Positions 1 through 9,107 of a DNA stretch of 64,000 bases are shown here, in pieces. A model generated the notes under the pieces. It saw only the letters and a list, made by a program, of their open reading frames with translations, was not told the origin of the DNA and ran no database searches. This DNA comes from Salinisphaera sp. (GTDB taxonomy: Bacteria > Pseudomonadota > Gammaproteobacteria > Nevskiales > Salinisphaeraceae). The translations under genes were made by a program, and so were the position numbers. Location: the NCBI RefSeq assembly GCF_002729955.1, contig NZ_PBYA01000012.1, forward strand, positions 1 to 64,000. Reading direction: 5' to 3'. Numbering within the stretch: position 1 is the stretch's first letter; every line of letters begins with the position of its first letter.

Positions 1-79
1 CATCCGAACAGGGCGGCGTCAGCCGCACTGGCCCGAAGGGCGAGCGGCGAAGCCGCGAGTAATCCAGCCGGGCGCGCCA
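1..79 (+). repeat. Repeat copy A with a tRNA-Arg 3'-end fragment
   Basis: Bases 1-40 are repeated exactly at 181-220. The copy ends at 62-79 with ATCCAGCCGGGCGCGCCA, which reads as the end of a tRNA: the 3' part of the T-arm, acceptor strand CGGGCGC, discriminator G and CCA. That acceptor strand fits bacterial tRNA-Arg(CCG/UCU). No matching 5' half is visible, so this is a fragment. Three short hairpins precede it, at 13-26, 31-41 and 44-56. The intact tRNA-Arg would lie left of the window (inference). Confidence 0.75.
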
Positions 80-116
80 TTGCCAGAGTGCGCCGCAGGC
101 GTGCTCTGGCAATGGC
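76..116. repeat. Perfect 13-bp inverted repeat
   Basis: Bases 76-88 are the exact reverse complement of 104-116, with a 15-nt loop that pairs partly as well. The hairpin sits between the tRNA end of copy A and the T-arm-like string ATTCGAACCAGCGA. In copy B those two parts are directly joined. The hairpin segment therefore looks like an extra insertion in copy A. No T-run follows, so it is not a typical terminator. Confidence 0.6.
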
Positions 117-180
117 CTATCCAACTAGCATTCGAACCAGCGACAAATAGACAAGCATGGTTCGACGGATGCGCGCAGCG

Positions 181-274
181 CATCCGAACAGGGCGGCGTC
201 AGCCGCACTGGCCCGAAGGGTGAGCCGGCGTAGCCGGCGAATCATCCAGCCGGGCGCGCCATTCGAACCAGCGA
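181..274 (+). repeat. Repeat copy B with tRNA-Arg 3'-end and inverted T-arm fragment
   Basis: This is the second copy, displaced by 180-182 bases from copy A. The tRNA-end fragment is at 244-261. It runs straight into ATTCGAACCAGC (261-272), the reverse complement of the 5' half of the matching T-arm. The third hairpin (224-238) differs from copy A in both arms but stays paired: GCCGGC-gta-GCCGGC here against GCGGC-gaa-GCCGC there. Structure is kept while sequence changes. An Arg-rich reading frame (157-435) crosses this copy. Confidence 0.75.
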
Positions 275-500
275 GATTAAAAACGGGCGTGGCTCGCCGG
301 GGCGCGACCTACACCGCTCCGACGAAGGCTCTTGCGACACGCCTCGACGGCCTCGCCAGCCAACCAAAACCGTACCCGACCGACGATAAATGCCGTGATT
401 GCCCATCCAGGGGTAGCATCGCGCCACGAACATGACTAGAATACGCCGCCTGCGCCGTCGGCGATCCTCGATCGCAACGGATACGCAGGATGCTTTCGAT
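275..500. other. Gene-free stretch upstream of tRNA-His
   Basis: I see no convincing protein gene here. An open frame from 157 to 435 would encode a 92-residue Arg-rich peptide, but it lacks a clear ribosome binding site. TAGAAT at 437-442 followed by GC-rich sequence resembles the -10 region of a stable-RNA promoter for tRNA-His. The -35 match is poor. Confidence 0.4.
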
Positions 501-577
501 GGTGGGCGTAGCTCAGTTGGTAGAGCCCCGGATTGTGATTCCGGTCGTCGTGGGTTCGAGTCCCATCGTCCACCCCA
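501..577 (+). tRNA. tRNA-His(GTG)
   Basis: A complete cloverleaf with an extra G at the 5' end (501), which is diagnostic for tRNA-His and faces discriminator C574. The acceptor strands GTGGGCG and CGTCCAC pair with one G-U. The anticodon loop is TTGTGAT with anticodon GTG. The T-arm is GTGGG-TTCGAGT-CCCAT and CCA is encoded at 575-577. In E. coli, hisR follows a tRNA-Arg gene, which fits the tRNA-Arg fragments upstream. Confidence 0.97.
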
Positions 578-677
578 TTCCTGTCATGGCAGGTTGGCGA
601 AGGCAGTATCGACGCTTATCATGGCGTCGCGCGGTCGCCTGATCGCGAAAGGATTCCGGCAGCGCCGGATCACGGAT

Positions 678-752
<75 letters not shown>

Positions 753-922
753 ATTTCTCCTTACGGCTTCGCCGTGCTTATCCGCACTGTTTTGCGCCGC
801 ATGGCTCGAGCCGCTTCCCCGATATCGTCATCGCCTACATATCGAGCGCCGATGGCTGTTGAATGCCGGCCCAGCGCACCCATTTCCATAGCTGTACATC
901 CGAAAGGACAAGAGCTGCGTCC

Positions 923-1918
923 ATGGAAACACTCGATCTGAACGGCAACGGCGTTGTCGCATCGCGCATTGGTCTGGGCACCTGGGCTATTGGTGGCTGG
1001 ATGTGGGGCGGCACCGACGAAGCCGAATCCATCCGCACCATCCAGAGCGCGCCCGACCACGGCATTACGCTTATCGACACCGCGCCGGTCTACGGTTTCG
1101 GCCGTTCCGAGGAGATTGTCGGCAAGGCAGTCAAACAGGGCGGCCTGCGCGACAAGGTGACGCTGGCCACCAAATGCGCGCTCGAATGGGATGCGAAAGA
1201 GCGGGTGGCGCGCAACGCCACCAAGAATCGCATCCTCAAGGAGGCCGACGATTCGCTGCGTCGTCTGGATACCGACTATATCGATCTGCTCCAGATTCAC
1301 TGGCCGGATCCGAACGTCGATATGTATGAAACGGCGAGCGCGATGGCCACCCTGCGCGAGCAGGGCAAGATTCGGGCCGTGGGTGTGTCCAACTTTACGC
1401 CCGAGCAGCTGGACGCTTTCAGCGAAGTGACCACGATCGACGTGGTACAGAATCCCTACAACCTGTTCGAACGCCAGATCGACGAGGACGTTCTGCCGTG
1501 GGCGCGTAAGCACGACACGCGTCTGCTTGCCTACGGCGCGCTCTGCCGGGGTCTGCTGTCCGGTCGCATGCATGCCGACCGCGAATTCCCCGGCGACGAT
1601 CTGCGCAACAGCGATCCCAAGTTCCAGCAGCCGCGCTTCGACCAGTATCTGGCGGCGGTCAACGAGCTGGAGCAGTTCGCCCAGGATAACTACGGCAAGC
1701 ACGTGCTTGATCTGGCTATTCGCTGGGTGCTTGATCAGTATCCGAACAGCGTTGCACTCTGGGGCGCTCGCAAGCCCGAGCAGCTTGAGGCGGTCGATAA
1801 CGTCTGGGGCTGGCAGCTGGACGAGGCGGCCCGGCAGCAGATCAAGGAGATCGTTGATCGGAACGTGGTCGACCCCGTGGGCCCCGAATTCATGGCGCCG
1901 CCGGCACGCGAGAAATAA
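923..1918 (+). CDS. Aldo/keto reductase
   Basis: A cytosolic NAD(P)H-dependent carbonyl reductase of the aldo-keto reductase superfamily, 331 residues. The catalytic tetrad is visible as Asp52 and Tyr57 (DTAPVYG), Lys84 (ATK) and His126 (QIHWPDP). The C-terminal part has the usual cofactor-binding region around ALWGARKPEQ. The sequence is nearer to the YhdN/IolS-like branch than to the DkgA branch. The open frame begins at 863, but ATG 923 gives the natural family N-terminus (METLDL), with AGGA about 15 bases upstream. The substrate cannot be read from sequence. It is probably a single-gene unit between tRNA-Lys and tig. Confidence 0.88.
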   Translation: METLDLNGNGVVASRIGLGTWAIGGWMWGGTDEAESIRTIQSAPDHGITLIDTAPVYGFGRSEEIVGKAVKQGGLRDKVTLATKCALEWDAKERVARNATKNRILKEADDSLRRLDTDYIDLLQIHWPDPNVDMYETASAMATLREQGKIRAVGVSNFTPEQLDAFSEVTTIDVVQNPYNLFERQIDEDVLPWARKHDTRLLAYGALCRGLLSGRMHADREFPGDDLRNSDPKFQQPRFDQYLAAVNELEQFAQDNYGKHVLDLAIRWVLDQYPNSVALWGARKPEQLEAVDNVWGWQLDEAARQQIKEIVDRNVVDPVGPEFMAPPAREK

Positions 1919-2039
1919 CGGATACGCGCGGTTTCACGAGCGGGCTGGCCAGCCTTGATATACTCGTGGGTCAATATTCGCAGCAGCGCCCGCAATCCGG
2001 CGGCGCTGTACATACCAGACGATTGGATAGAGGTAGTTA

Positions 2040-3365
2040 ATGGACGTTTCTGTTGAGAATCCCGGTGGGCTGGCCCGTCGCCTCAAGGTTCAGATCCCGG
2101 CCGAGCGGGTCAGCGAAGCGGTCGACGCCAAGGTTAAGCGCGTCGGTCAGCACGCCAAGATTCCGGGTTTTCGACCGGGCAAGGTGCCGCTGAAGGTGCT
2201 CTACCAGCGCTACGGCGCCCAGGCGCGTCAGGAAGCCGCCGGGGAGCTGATCCAGAGCGTCTATCCCGAAGCGATCGAAAAGGCCGAGCTCAAGCCGGCT
2301 GGCCAGCCGCAGATCGAGCTCGGCGAAGTCAACGAAGACGGCCCGCTCGAGTTCACGGCCAGCTTCGACGTCTATCCGGAAATCGAACTCACCGGTCTCG
2401 ACGGCCTGACCGTCGAAAAGCCGGTGGTCGAAGTCACCGATGCGGATATCGACAAGACCATCGAACGCATTCGTGAGCAGAACAAGGCTTACGAGACGGT
2501 CGAGCGTGAATCCCAGGACGGCGATCAGGTCGTAGTGGATTATGTCGGCCGTATCGACGGTGAAGCCTTCGAAGGCGGCACCGGCAACGATATCGAAGTC
2601 AATATCGGCGAACAGCAGTTTCTGCCCGATCTGGAGCGCGCGCTGGTGGGCCGCAAGGCCGACGAGCAGTTCGACGTGGATGTCTCCTTCCCCGAGGACT
2701 ACGGCGCCAAGGATCTGGCGGGCAAGACGGCGACTTTCGATGTCACCGTCAAGGCCGTCAAGGAAGCCAAGCTGCCCGAGATCGACGACGAATTCCTCAA
2801 GCAGATGGGTATCGAGGAAGGCGGCGTCGATGCGCTCAAGGACAAGGTGCGCGAATCGCTGGAGCAGGAAGCCAAGCACGCGGTGGAAGGCAGTGTTAAG
2901 ACGCAGGTGATGGACGGCGTGCATGCGGCCAACCCCATCGAAGTGCCGGAGTCCATGGTGGCGCAGGAAATCGATCGCATGCGCAAGGAAGCGCTGCAGC
3001 GCATGCCGCGCGAAATGCAGGGCGACGAGGAGCAGGCCAAGAAGCTGCTGCCCGACGAAGTGCTGCGCGAGAACGCCGAACGGCGGGTCGCCCTGGGCCT
3101 GCTGATCGCCGAGATCATTTCCGAAAAGGAAATCGAACTCGACCAGGAACGCGTCAGCCAGAAGATGGAAGAAGTCGCCTCGGGTTATGGTGATCAGGCC
3201 GAACAGGTCAAGGCCTATTACCAGCAGAACCCGCAGCTCATGCAGGGCCTGCAGGCAATGGTCATGGAAGAGCAGGTGGTCGATACGCTGCTCGAAGGCG
3301 CGACCGTCACCGAGAAAGAAACCGAGCTCGACGAACTACTCAACGCCCAGCGTCAGAACGGCTGA
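2040..3365 (+). CDS. tig: Trigger factor, ribosome-bound chaperone
   Basis: Trigger factor binds at the ribosome exit tunnel and helps nascent proteins fold. The 441-residue protein has the full layout: an N-terminal ribosome-binding domain with signature GFRPGKVP (residues 43-50), an FKBP-type peptidyl-prolyl isomerase domain at about 150-245 starting [11 protein letters not shown], and a long helical C-terminal chaperone domain. ATG 2040 follows AGAGGTAG. A TATACT box near 1957-1962 may be its -10 element. The gene heads the classic tig-clpP-clpX-lon-hupB-ppiD series, and clpP follows after 49 bases. Confidence 0.98.
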   Translation: MDVSVENPGGLARRLKVQIPAERVSEAVDAKVKRVGQHAKIPGFRPGKVPLKVLYQRYGAQARQEAAGELIQSVYPEAIEKAELKPAGQPQIELGEVNEDGPLEFTASFDVYPEIELTGLDGLTVEKPVVEVTDADIDKTIERIREQNKAYETVERESQDGDQVVVDYVGRIDGEAFEGGTGNDIEVNIGEQQFLPDLERALVGRKADEQFDVDVSFPEDYGAKDLAGKTATFDVTVKAVKEAKLPEIDDEFLKQMGIEEGGVDALKDKVRESLEQEAKHAVEGSVKTQVMDGVHAANPIEVPESMVAQEIDRMRKEALQRMPREMQGDEEQAKKLLPDEVLRENAERRVALGLLIAEIISEKEIELDQERVSQKMEEVASGYGDQAEQVKAYYQQNPQLMQGLQAMVMEEQVVDTLLEGATVTEKETELDELLNAQRQNG

Positions 3366-3414
3366 TCGAGGCTGCGCCTCGACGCTGCTGACGTGGCAAG
3401 GAAAGCCAAAGTCT

Positions 3415-4068
3415 ATGTCCGAACGTAACGACAACATGCAGCCCCAGAATCTGGGGCTGATCCCGATGGTCATCGAGCAGACCGCCCGCGGCGAGCGCTC
3501 GTTCGATATCTACTCGCGTTTGCTCAAGGAGCGCGTGATCTTCTGCGTGGGCCCCGTCGATGACCATATGGCCAACCTCATCGTCGCCCAGCTGCTGTTC
3601 CTGGAGTCCGACAACCCGGACAAGGATATTCAGCTCTATATCAACTCGCCGGGCGGCGTGATCACGGCCGGCATGTCGATCTACGACACGATGCAATTCA
3701 TCAAGCCCGATGTGGCCACCATGTGCCTCGGCCAGGCCGCAAGCATGGGCGCGGTGTTGCTGGCCGGCGGTGCGCAGGGCAAGCGCCATGCGTTGCCGAA
3801 TTCGCGGGTGATGATTCACCAGCCGCTGGGCGGCTTTCAGGGCCAGGCCACGGATATCGAGATCCACGCCCGGGAAATCCTGCATGCGCGCGAACGGCTC
3901 AACGAAGTGCTTGCGCACCACACCGGCCAGCCGCTGGACAAGATCAAGCACGACACCGAGCGTGACTTCTTCATGAGCGCGGATTCGGCCACGGAATACG
4001 GCGTGATCGACGGTGTGCTGAGCTCGCGGGCAGCACTTTCGAGCGAAACGGCCGATAAGAACAAGTAA
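3415..4068 (+). CDS. clpP: ATP-dependent Clp protease proteolytic subunit
   Basis: The serine protease core that degrades substrates unfolded by ClpX. The protein has 217 residues, with catalytic Ser110 (GQAASMG), His135 (MIHQPLGG) and Asp184 (RDFFMSA). ATG 3415 was chosen over the longer open frame because AAGGAAA lies 11 bases upstream and the N-terminus then matches the family. Met8 is a possible alternative start. clpX follows after 97 bases, separated by a short palindrome. Confidence 0.98.
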   Translation: MSERNDNMQPQNLGLIPMVIEQTARGERSFDIYSRLLKERVIFCVGPVDDHMANLIVAQLLFLESDNPDKDIQLYINSPGGVITAGMSIYDTMQFIKPDVATMCLGQAASMGAVLLAGGAQGKRHALPNSRVMIHQPLGGFQGQATDIEIHAREILHARERLNEVLAHHTGQPLDKIKHDTERDFFMSADSATEYGVIDGVLSSRAALSSETADKNK

Positions 4069-4118
4069 GCGCTTTGTTCGTCCACGGCAGCAAGGCCGTG
4101 ACAAGCGTTTATCCGGTA

Positions 4119-4139
4119 TGCCATACAGGGTGTATGGCA
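4119..4139. repeat. Perfect 9-bp palindrome between clpP and clpX
   Basis: TGCCATACA and TGTATGGCA flank a GGG loop, 27 bases before the clpX start codon. No T-run follows. It could be an operator, or an mRNA hairpin that sets clpX expression relative to clpP. Confidence 0.45.
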
Positions 4140-4165
4140 GGCCCAGACTGAAGAGGTCCTAGAAC

Positions 4166-5443
4166 ATGGCGGAAGACTCCAACAGCAACGGCGGTTCGAA
4201 TTCCAACTCCGGCCGCACCCTCTATTGCTCGTTCTGCGGCAAGAGCGAGCACGAGGTTCGCAAGCTGATCGCTGGTCCGTCGGTATTCATCTGCGACGAG
4301 TGCGTGGATCTGTGCAACGACATCATGCGCGAGGAACTCGCGAGCAAGCCGTCCAAGAAAGGCCTGCCGAGCCCGCAGGAAATCAAGCATGTGCTCGACG
4401 ATTATGTGATTGGCCAGGAGTCGGCCAAGAAGATTCTCGCCGTGGCGGTGTACAACCACTACAAGCGCCTCAACGCCGAAACCGGCGAGGGCGAAGTGGA
4501 ACTGCAGAAGTCCAATATCCTGATGATTGGCCCGACCGGCTGCGGCAAGACGCTGCTGGCCGAAACGCTGGCCCGTCTGCTGGATGTGCCGTTCGCGATC
4601 GCGGATGCCACCACGCTCACCGAAGCCGGCTATGTCGGCGAGGACGTGGAAAACATCATCCAGAAGCTGCTGCAGAAGTGCGATTACGACGTCGAGAAGG
4701 CCCAGCGTGGCATCGTCTACATCGACGAAATCGACAAGATCTCGCGCAAGTCGGAAAACCCGTCGATCACCCGTGACGTGTCGGGCGAAGGCGTGCAGCA
4801 GGCGTTGCTCAAGCTCATCGAAGGCACCACCGCCTCGGTGCCGCCACAGGGTGGGCGCAAGCATCCGCAGCAGGAATTCCTGCAGGTGGATACGGGCGGC
4901 ATCCTGTTCATCGTGGGCGGCGCGTTCGCCGGTCTGGACAAGACAATTCAGACGCGCAAGGGCCGTTCCGGTATCGGTTTCTCGGCCGAAGTGAAGGGTC
5001 AGGACGACCAGCGGTCGCTGGGCGACATGCTGGCCACGGTCGAACCCGAGGATCTGGTCAAGTATGGCCTGATTCCGGAATTCGTCGGCCGCCTGCCGGT
5101 CATCGCCACCCTCGAGGAGCTGGACGAAACCGCGCTCATCTCGATTCTGCGCGAGCCCAAGAACGCGTTGACCAAGCAGTACGCCAAGCTCTTCGAAATG
5201 GAAGATTGCGAGCTGGAACTGCGTGACGATGCGCTGCGGGCAATCGCCCACCGCGCGATGGAACGCAAGACCGGCGCCCGTGGCCTGCGCACGATTCTCG
5301 AATCGATCCTGCTCGACGTCATGTACGAGCTGCCGGCCATGGAGAACGTCTCCAAGGTCGTCGTCGACGAGGCGGTGGTCAAGGGCGATGCCCAGCCGTA
5401 TATCGTCTATGAAAACGCCGACGCGACCCGCGCCGGCGCCTGA
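4166..5443 (+). CDS. clpX: ATP-dependent Clp protease ATP-binding subunit
   Basis: The hexameric AAA+ unfoldase that recognises tagged proteins and feeds them to ClpP. It has 425 residues. The N-terminal zinc domain carries Cys21, Cys24, Cys43 and Cys46. Walker A is GPTGCGKT (122-129) and Walker B is IVYIDEID (183-190). The C-terminal AAA+ lid domain is complete. GAAGAGG precedes ATG 4166. A hairpin terminator at 5549-5574 separates it from lon. Confidence 0.98.
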   Translation: MAEDSNSNGGSNSNSGRTLYCSFCGKSEHEVRKLIAGPSVFICDECVDLCNDIMREELASKPSKKGLPSPQEIKHVLDDYVIGQESAKKILAVAVYNHYKRLNAETGEGEVELQKSNILMIGPTGCGKTLLAETLARLLDVPFAIADATTLTEAGYVGEDVENIIQKLLQKCDYDVEKAQRGIVYIDEIDKISRKSENPSITRDVSGEGVQQALLKLIEGTTASVPPQGGRKHPQQEFLQVDTGGILFIVGGAFAGLDKTIQTRKGRSGIGFSAEVKGQDDQRSLGDMLATVEPEDLVKYGLIPEFVGRLPVIATLEELDETALISILREPKNALTKQYAKLFEMEDCELELRDDALRAIAHRAMERKTGARGLRTILESILLDVMYELPAMENVSKVVVDEAVVKGDAQPYIVYENADATRAGA

Positions 5444-5548
5444 AGCGGCAGGGGCGGCGTGCAACGCGCCGTCCCGCGCTGTGCGGTTGGCCACCGGCTG
5501 ATTGAAAACCGCCAAGCCAGCCGCATTCTTGATAGTTAAATACACAGT

Positions 5549-5574
5549 GGCCGGCATCATGCCGGCCGCTTTTT
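5549..5574 (+). terminator. Terminator between clpX and lon
   Basis: GGCCGGC and GCCGGCC pair around a 5-nt loop, followed by GC and five T. It sits only 14 bases before the lon start, so lon transcripts that cross it would carry the hairpin next to their ribosome binding site. CTTGATAG at about 5528-5535 resembles a heat-shock -35 element, but no good -10 follows. Confidence 0.65.
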
Positions 5575-5587
5575 AAGCGAGGGTCCA

Positions 5588-7975
5588 ATGACGGACAACA
5601 CCCTGGTACCTGTTCTGCCGCTACGGGACGTCGTCGTCTTTCCTCATATGGCGATCCCGCTGTTTGTCGGCCGCGAGAAGTCGATTACCGCGCTGGAAGC
5701 GGCGATGGCCGAGGACAAGAAGATCCTGCTGGTCGCCCAGCGCTCGGCGGATATCGACGATCCGGGCGCAGACGATATCTATGAGGTGGGTACGCTCGCC
5801 TCGATCCTGCAGCTGCTCAAGCTGCCCGACGGCACGGTCAAGGTGCTTGTCGAGGGCGCCGATCGCGCACGCCTGCACAACCTGCACGAAGCCGACGGCA
5901 GCCTGGTGGCCAGCTGGGACGTGATCGACGACGAAGCCGACGACAGCGCGGAAGCGGATGCGCTCATGCGCTCGGCGATTTCGACGTTCGAGTCCTACGT
6001 GAAGCTCAACAAGAAGGTGCCGGCCGAGCTGCTGCCCTCGCTGTCGAGCATGGATTCGATCGGCCGGCTGGCCGACACCATTGCCGCGCATCTCAACCTC
6101 AAGCTCGAAGAGCGCCAGGACGTGCTCGAGATCGCGGACGCCCAGGAACGCCTCGAGCATATCGTCGCCAAGACCGACGCCGAGATCGAGGTACTGCAGA
6201 TCGAGAAGAAGATCCGCGGCCGCGTGAAGCAGCAGATGGAGCGCAGCCAGCGCGAGTACTATCTCAACGAGCAGATGAAGGCCATCCAGAAGGAACTGGG
6301 TGAAATCGACGACGCGCCGAACGATCTCGACGAACTCGAAGAGAAGATCGAGAAAGTCGGCATGCCCAAGGAGGTCAAGAAAAAGGCCACCACCGAGTTC
6401 AACAAGCTCAAGAGCATGTCGCCGATGTCGGCGGAAGCCACCGTGGTGCGCAACTATCTCGACTGGCTGGTCGACGTGCCGTGGAAGAAGCGCTCGAAGA
6501 CCAAGATCGATCTCAAGACCGCGCAGGACACGCTCGACGCCGATCACTACGGCCTGGAGCGGGTGAAAGAGCGCATTATCGAAAATCTCGCGGTGCAGAG
6601 CCGCGTGAAGAAGATCAAGGGCCCGATTCTGTGCCTGGTCGGTCCGCCGGGCGTGGGCAAGACCTCGCTTGGCCGTTCGATCGCCAAGGCCACCAACCGC
6701 GAGTTCGTGCGCATGAGCCTGGGTGGCGTGCGCGACGAAGCCGAAATTCGTGGCCATCGCCGGACCTATATCGGCTCGCTGCCGGGCAAGATCATCCAGA
6801 ACATGGCCAAGGTGGGCGTACGCAACCCGCTGTTCCTGCTCGACGAAGTCGACAAGATGGCCCAGGACTTCCGCGGCGATCCGGCCTCGGCGCTGCTCGA
6901 GGTGCTGGATCCGGAACAGAACAACGCCTTCGGTGACCATTACCTCGAGGTCGACTATGACCTGTCGCAGGTGATGTTCGTGTGCACGGCCAACACTCTC
7001 AATATCCCGCCGGCGCTGCTCGACCGTATGGAAGTCATCCGCCTGTCGGGCTATACCGAGGACGAGAAGGTCAATATCGCCGAGCGCTACCTCGTGCCCA
7101 AGGCCATGAAGGAAAACGGCCTGAAGGACGAAGAGCTGGCGATCTCCGACAACGCGCTCACCGACGTCATTCGTCGCTATACGCGCGAAGCCGGGGTGCG
7201 AAACCTCGAGCGCGATATCAGCAAGATCTGTCGCAAGGTGGTCAAGGAATTGATCAGCGAAGAGAAGGACGGTTCCGTCCAGGTCTCCAAGCGCAACCTC
7301 GACAAGTATCTTGGCGTGCCTAAATACCGCTACGGCCGGGCCGAGGAAACCGACGGCGTGGGTCAGGTCACGGGCCTGGCCTGGACCGAAGTGGGCGGCG
7401 AACTGCTGTCGATCGAGTCGGCGGCGGTGCCCGGCAAGGGCAAGCCGTTGCATACCGGCTCGCTGGGCGACGTCATGCAGGAGTCGATCCAGGCCGCGCT
7501 CACGGTCATCCGCTCGCGCGCAGCGGCGCTGGGTATCGAGCGCGATTTCATGCAGAAGTCCGACCTGCATGTCCACGTGCCGGAGGGCGCAACACCCAAG
7601 GACGGCCCCAGTGCCGGCATAGGGATGTGCACATCGATGATCTCGGCGCTTACGCAGATCCCGGTGCGGGCCGACGTGGCGATGACCGGCGAAATCACGC
7701 TCAGAGGCGACGTGCTGCCCATTGGCGGGCTCAAGGAAAAACTTCTGGCGGCGCACCGCGGTGGGATCAAAATTGTTATCATCCCGCACGAAAACACCAA
7801 GGATCTCGCGGAGATACCGGCGAACATCAAGAATCGACTTGATGTGCGGCCGGTACGCAAGATCGACGAGGTGCTCGAAATCGCGCTCACGCGTCAGCCT
7901 CAGCCACTGTCCGATGACGCCGCTGCGGCGGACACCCCGGGCAAAAGCGATCCGGCCGGCCTGCGAGCGCATTAG
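5588..7975 (+). CDS. lon: ATP-dependent Lon protease
   Basis: A cytosolic AAA+ serine protease that removes misfolded and regulatory proteins. The 795-residue protein has an N-terminal substrate-binding domain (about 1-200), a coiled-coil segment, Walker A GPPGVGKT (352-359), and the C-terminal protease domain with the Ser675-Lys718 dyad (DGPSAG and LKEK). Its length matches bacterial LonA. ATG 5588 follows GCGAGGG. hupB comes next, as in E. coli. Confidence 0.98.
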   Translation: MTDNTLVPVLPLRDVVVFPHMAIPLFVGREKSITALEAAMAEDKKILLVAQRSADIDDPGADDIYEVGTLASILQLLKLPDGTVKVLVEGADRARLHNLHEADGSLVASWDVIDDEADDSAEADALMRSAISTFESYVKLNKKVPAELLPSLSSMDSIGRLADTIAAHLNLKLEERQDVLEIADAQERLEHIVAKTDAEIEVLQIEKKIRGRVKQQMERSQREYYLNEQMKAIQKELGEIDDAPNDLDELEEKIEKVGMPKEVKKKATTEFNKLKSMSPMSAEATVVRNYLDWLVDVPWKKRSKTKIDLKTAQDTLDADHYGLERVKERIIENLAVQSRVKKIKGPILCLVGPPGVGKTSLGRSIAKATNREFVRMSLGGVRDEAEIRGHRRTYIGSLPGKIIQNMAKVGVRNPLFLLDEVDKMAQDFRGDPASALLEVLDPEQNNAFGDHYLEVDYDLSQVMFVCTANTLNIPPALLDRMEVIRLSGYTEDEKVNIAERYLVPKAMKENGLKDEELAISDNALTDVIRRYTREAGVRNLERDISKICRKVVKELISEEKDGSVQVSKRNLDKYLGVPKYRYGRAEETDGVGQVTGLAWTEVGGELLSIESAAVPGKGKPLHTGSLGDVMQESIQAALTVIRSRAAALGIERDFMQKSDLHVHVPEGATPKDGPSAGIGMCTSMISALTQIPVRADVAMTGEITLRGDVLPIGGLKEKLLAAHRGGIKIVIIPHENTKDLAEIPANIKNRLDVRPVRKIDEVLEIALTRQPQPLSDDAAAADTPGKSDPAGLRAH

Positions 7976-8016
7976 TCGTCTCGTGACAACATGCCGTGAT
8001 CGGGGCTAAGCCTTTG

Positions 8017-8053
8017 TTGACGGTACAAAGAGCCGCTTGGTATAAAAGCGGCT
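8017..8053 (+). promoter_or_regulatory. Probable hupB promoter overlapping a hairpin
   Basis: TTGACG (8017-8022) and TATAAA (8041-8046) are 18 bases apart and form a good sigma-70 promoter. The -10 lies in and next to the loop of an 8-bp perfect inverted repeat, AGCCGCTT (8031-8038) and AAGCGGCT (8046-8053). The hairpin could end lon transcripts weakly or serve as an operator. The predicted leader is about 140 nt. Confidence 0.6.
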
Positions 8054-8194
8054 TATTGCTCGCGCACCGGCGTCTCAAAGCGCCATCGCGGGCACGCAAG
8101 GTTGGCGACGCGTTCGCGATCGGGCGTATGCCAAGGTGCCGGCACGGTCGGCACTTCATCGAATTTTCGTTTCATTCCTCAGGGGATACTTGCT

Positions 8195-8467
8195 ATGAAC
8201 AAAACCGAACTAGTCGACGCGGTCGCTGATGACGCTGATCTGTCCAAGGCCGATGCCTCGCGTGCCGTGGACGCCATGATCGACGCCGTGACCGACGCCC
8301 TGAAGAAAGGCGATAAGGTGTCGCTGGTCGGCTTTGGTGTGTTCTCTGTGCGCGAACGCGCCGCTCGTCAAGGCCGCAACCCCAAGACCGGTCAGTCGAT
8401 CACGATCCCGGCCGGCAAAACGCCCGGTTTCAAGGCTGGTAAAGCGTTGAAAGACGCTGTAAACTAG
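8195..8467 (+). CDS. hupB: DNA-binding protein HU-beta
   Basis: A 90-residue histone-like protein that bends DNA as a dimer and shapes the nucleoid. The sequence covers the whole HU fold, including the conserved [18 protein letters not shown] arm and the [13 protein letters not shown]-terminus. ATG 8195 has AGGGGA upstream and begins with [10 protein letters not shown], the normal HU start. The longer upstream frame is not needed. The position after lon is classic. No terminator follows, so tRNA-Val and tRNA-Asp may be cotranscribed. Confidence 0.98.
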   Translation: MNKTELVDAVADDADLSKADASRAVDAMIDAVTDALKKGDKVSLVGFGVFSVRERAARQGRNPKTGQSITIPAGKTPGFKAGKALKDAVN

Positions 8468-8510
8468 CGCGCCTTCGCTGGGTGAACGGTTAGACCGGAC
8501 ACGCCGGAGA

Positions 8511-8586
8511 GGGTGCTTAGCTCAGTTGGTAGAGCGTCGCCTTTACACGGCGAATGTCGGCGGTTCGAATCCGTCAGCACCCACCA
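8511..8586 (+). tRNA. tRNA-Val(TAC)
   Basis: A 76-nt cloverleaf. The acceptor strands GGGTGCT and AGCACCC pair perfectly, the anticodon loop is TTTACAC with anticodon TAC, the T-arm is GGCGG-TTCGAAT-CCGTC with one G-U, the discriminator is A8583 and CCA is encoded. It lies 43 bases after hupB. Confidence 0.97.
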
Positions 8587-8598
8587 AGATAAAGTTTC

Positions 8599-8675
8599 GG
8601 AGCGGTAGTTCAGCTGGTTAGAATGCCGGCCTGTCACGCCGGAGGTCGCGGGTTCGAGTCCCGTCCGCTCCGCCA
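8599..8675 (+). tRNA. tRNA-Asp(GTC), first copy
   Basis: A 77-nt cloverleaf. The acceptor strands GGAGCGG and CCGCTCC pair, the anticodon loop CTGTCAC gives anticodon GTC, the T-arm is GCGGG-TTCGAGT-CCCGT, the discriminator is G8672 and CCA is encoded. It is identical over its full length to the copy at 8813-8889. Confidence 0.98.
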
Positions 8676-8710
8676 ATCCGTGTCGACGTACGCGTCGACC
8701 AGGACAAATC

Positions 8711-8740
8711 AAAGACCCTCTCGTTTCGAGGGTCTTTTTT
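8711..8740 (+). terminator. Terminator after tRNA-Val/tRNA-Asp
   Basis: AAAGACCCTC pairs with GAGGGTCTTT around a short loop, and the descending arm runs into six T. It closes the first tRNA unit. Confidence 0.85.
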
Positions 8741-8812
8741 GTTCGCTGTTGTGCAAGTGCTGACGCAGGGGCTCACGATGCAATGCATCGGTCACCGGTC
8801 AGCCATAGGTCA

Positions 8813-8889
8813 GGAGCGGTAGTTCAGCTGGTTAGAATGCCGGCCTGTCACGCCGGAGGTCGCGGGTTCGAGTCCCGTCCGCTCCGCCA
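8813..8889 (+). tRNA. tRNA-Asp(GTC), second copy
   Basis: Identical to the tRNA-Asp at 8599-8675 and 214 bases downstream of it. It is bracketed by its own terminator at 8926-8951. The sequences between the two copies differ from the flanks, so only the tRNA itself is duplicated or kept identical. Confidence 0.98.
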
Positions 8890-8925
8890 GTCTTTATCAA
8901 CCCATGGGTTGGTCTGGACGAAAGG

Positions 8926-8951
8926 AAGGCCCTCTACGGAGGGCCTTTTTT
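8926..8951 (+). terminator. Terminator after second tRNA-Asp
   Basis: AAGGCCCTC pairs perfectly with GAGGGCCTT around TACG and is followed by further T residues. It is a strong intrinsic terminator ahead of ppiD. Confidence 0.9.
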
Positions 8952-9107
8952 ATGCGCGCCATTCGCGCACAGCCATCGGCGCAGATGTTGCGGGCCGGGC
9001 CTCCCATGGGCGGCGTGTATGCGGCACAATGGCGGTTTCGCATACAGCGCGCGCAAGCCAGGTCTTGTGACTGCGTTTGAGACACACCATCCGCCGGAGC
9101 GCGATCA

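Noticed and set aside
5621-7972. A 783-codon minus-strand frame opposite lon
   Set aside because: Shadow of lon in the antisense direction, with no recognisable domain.
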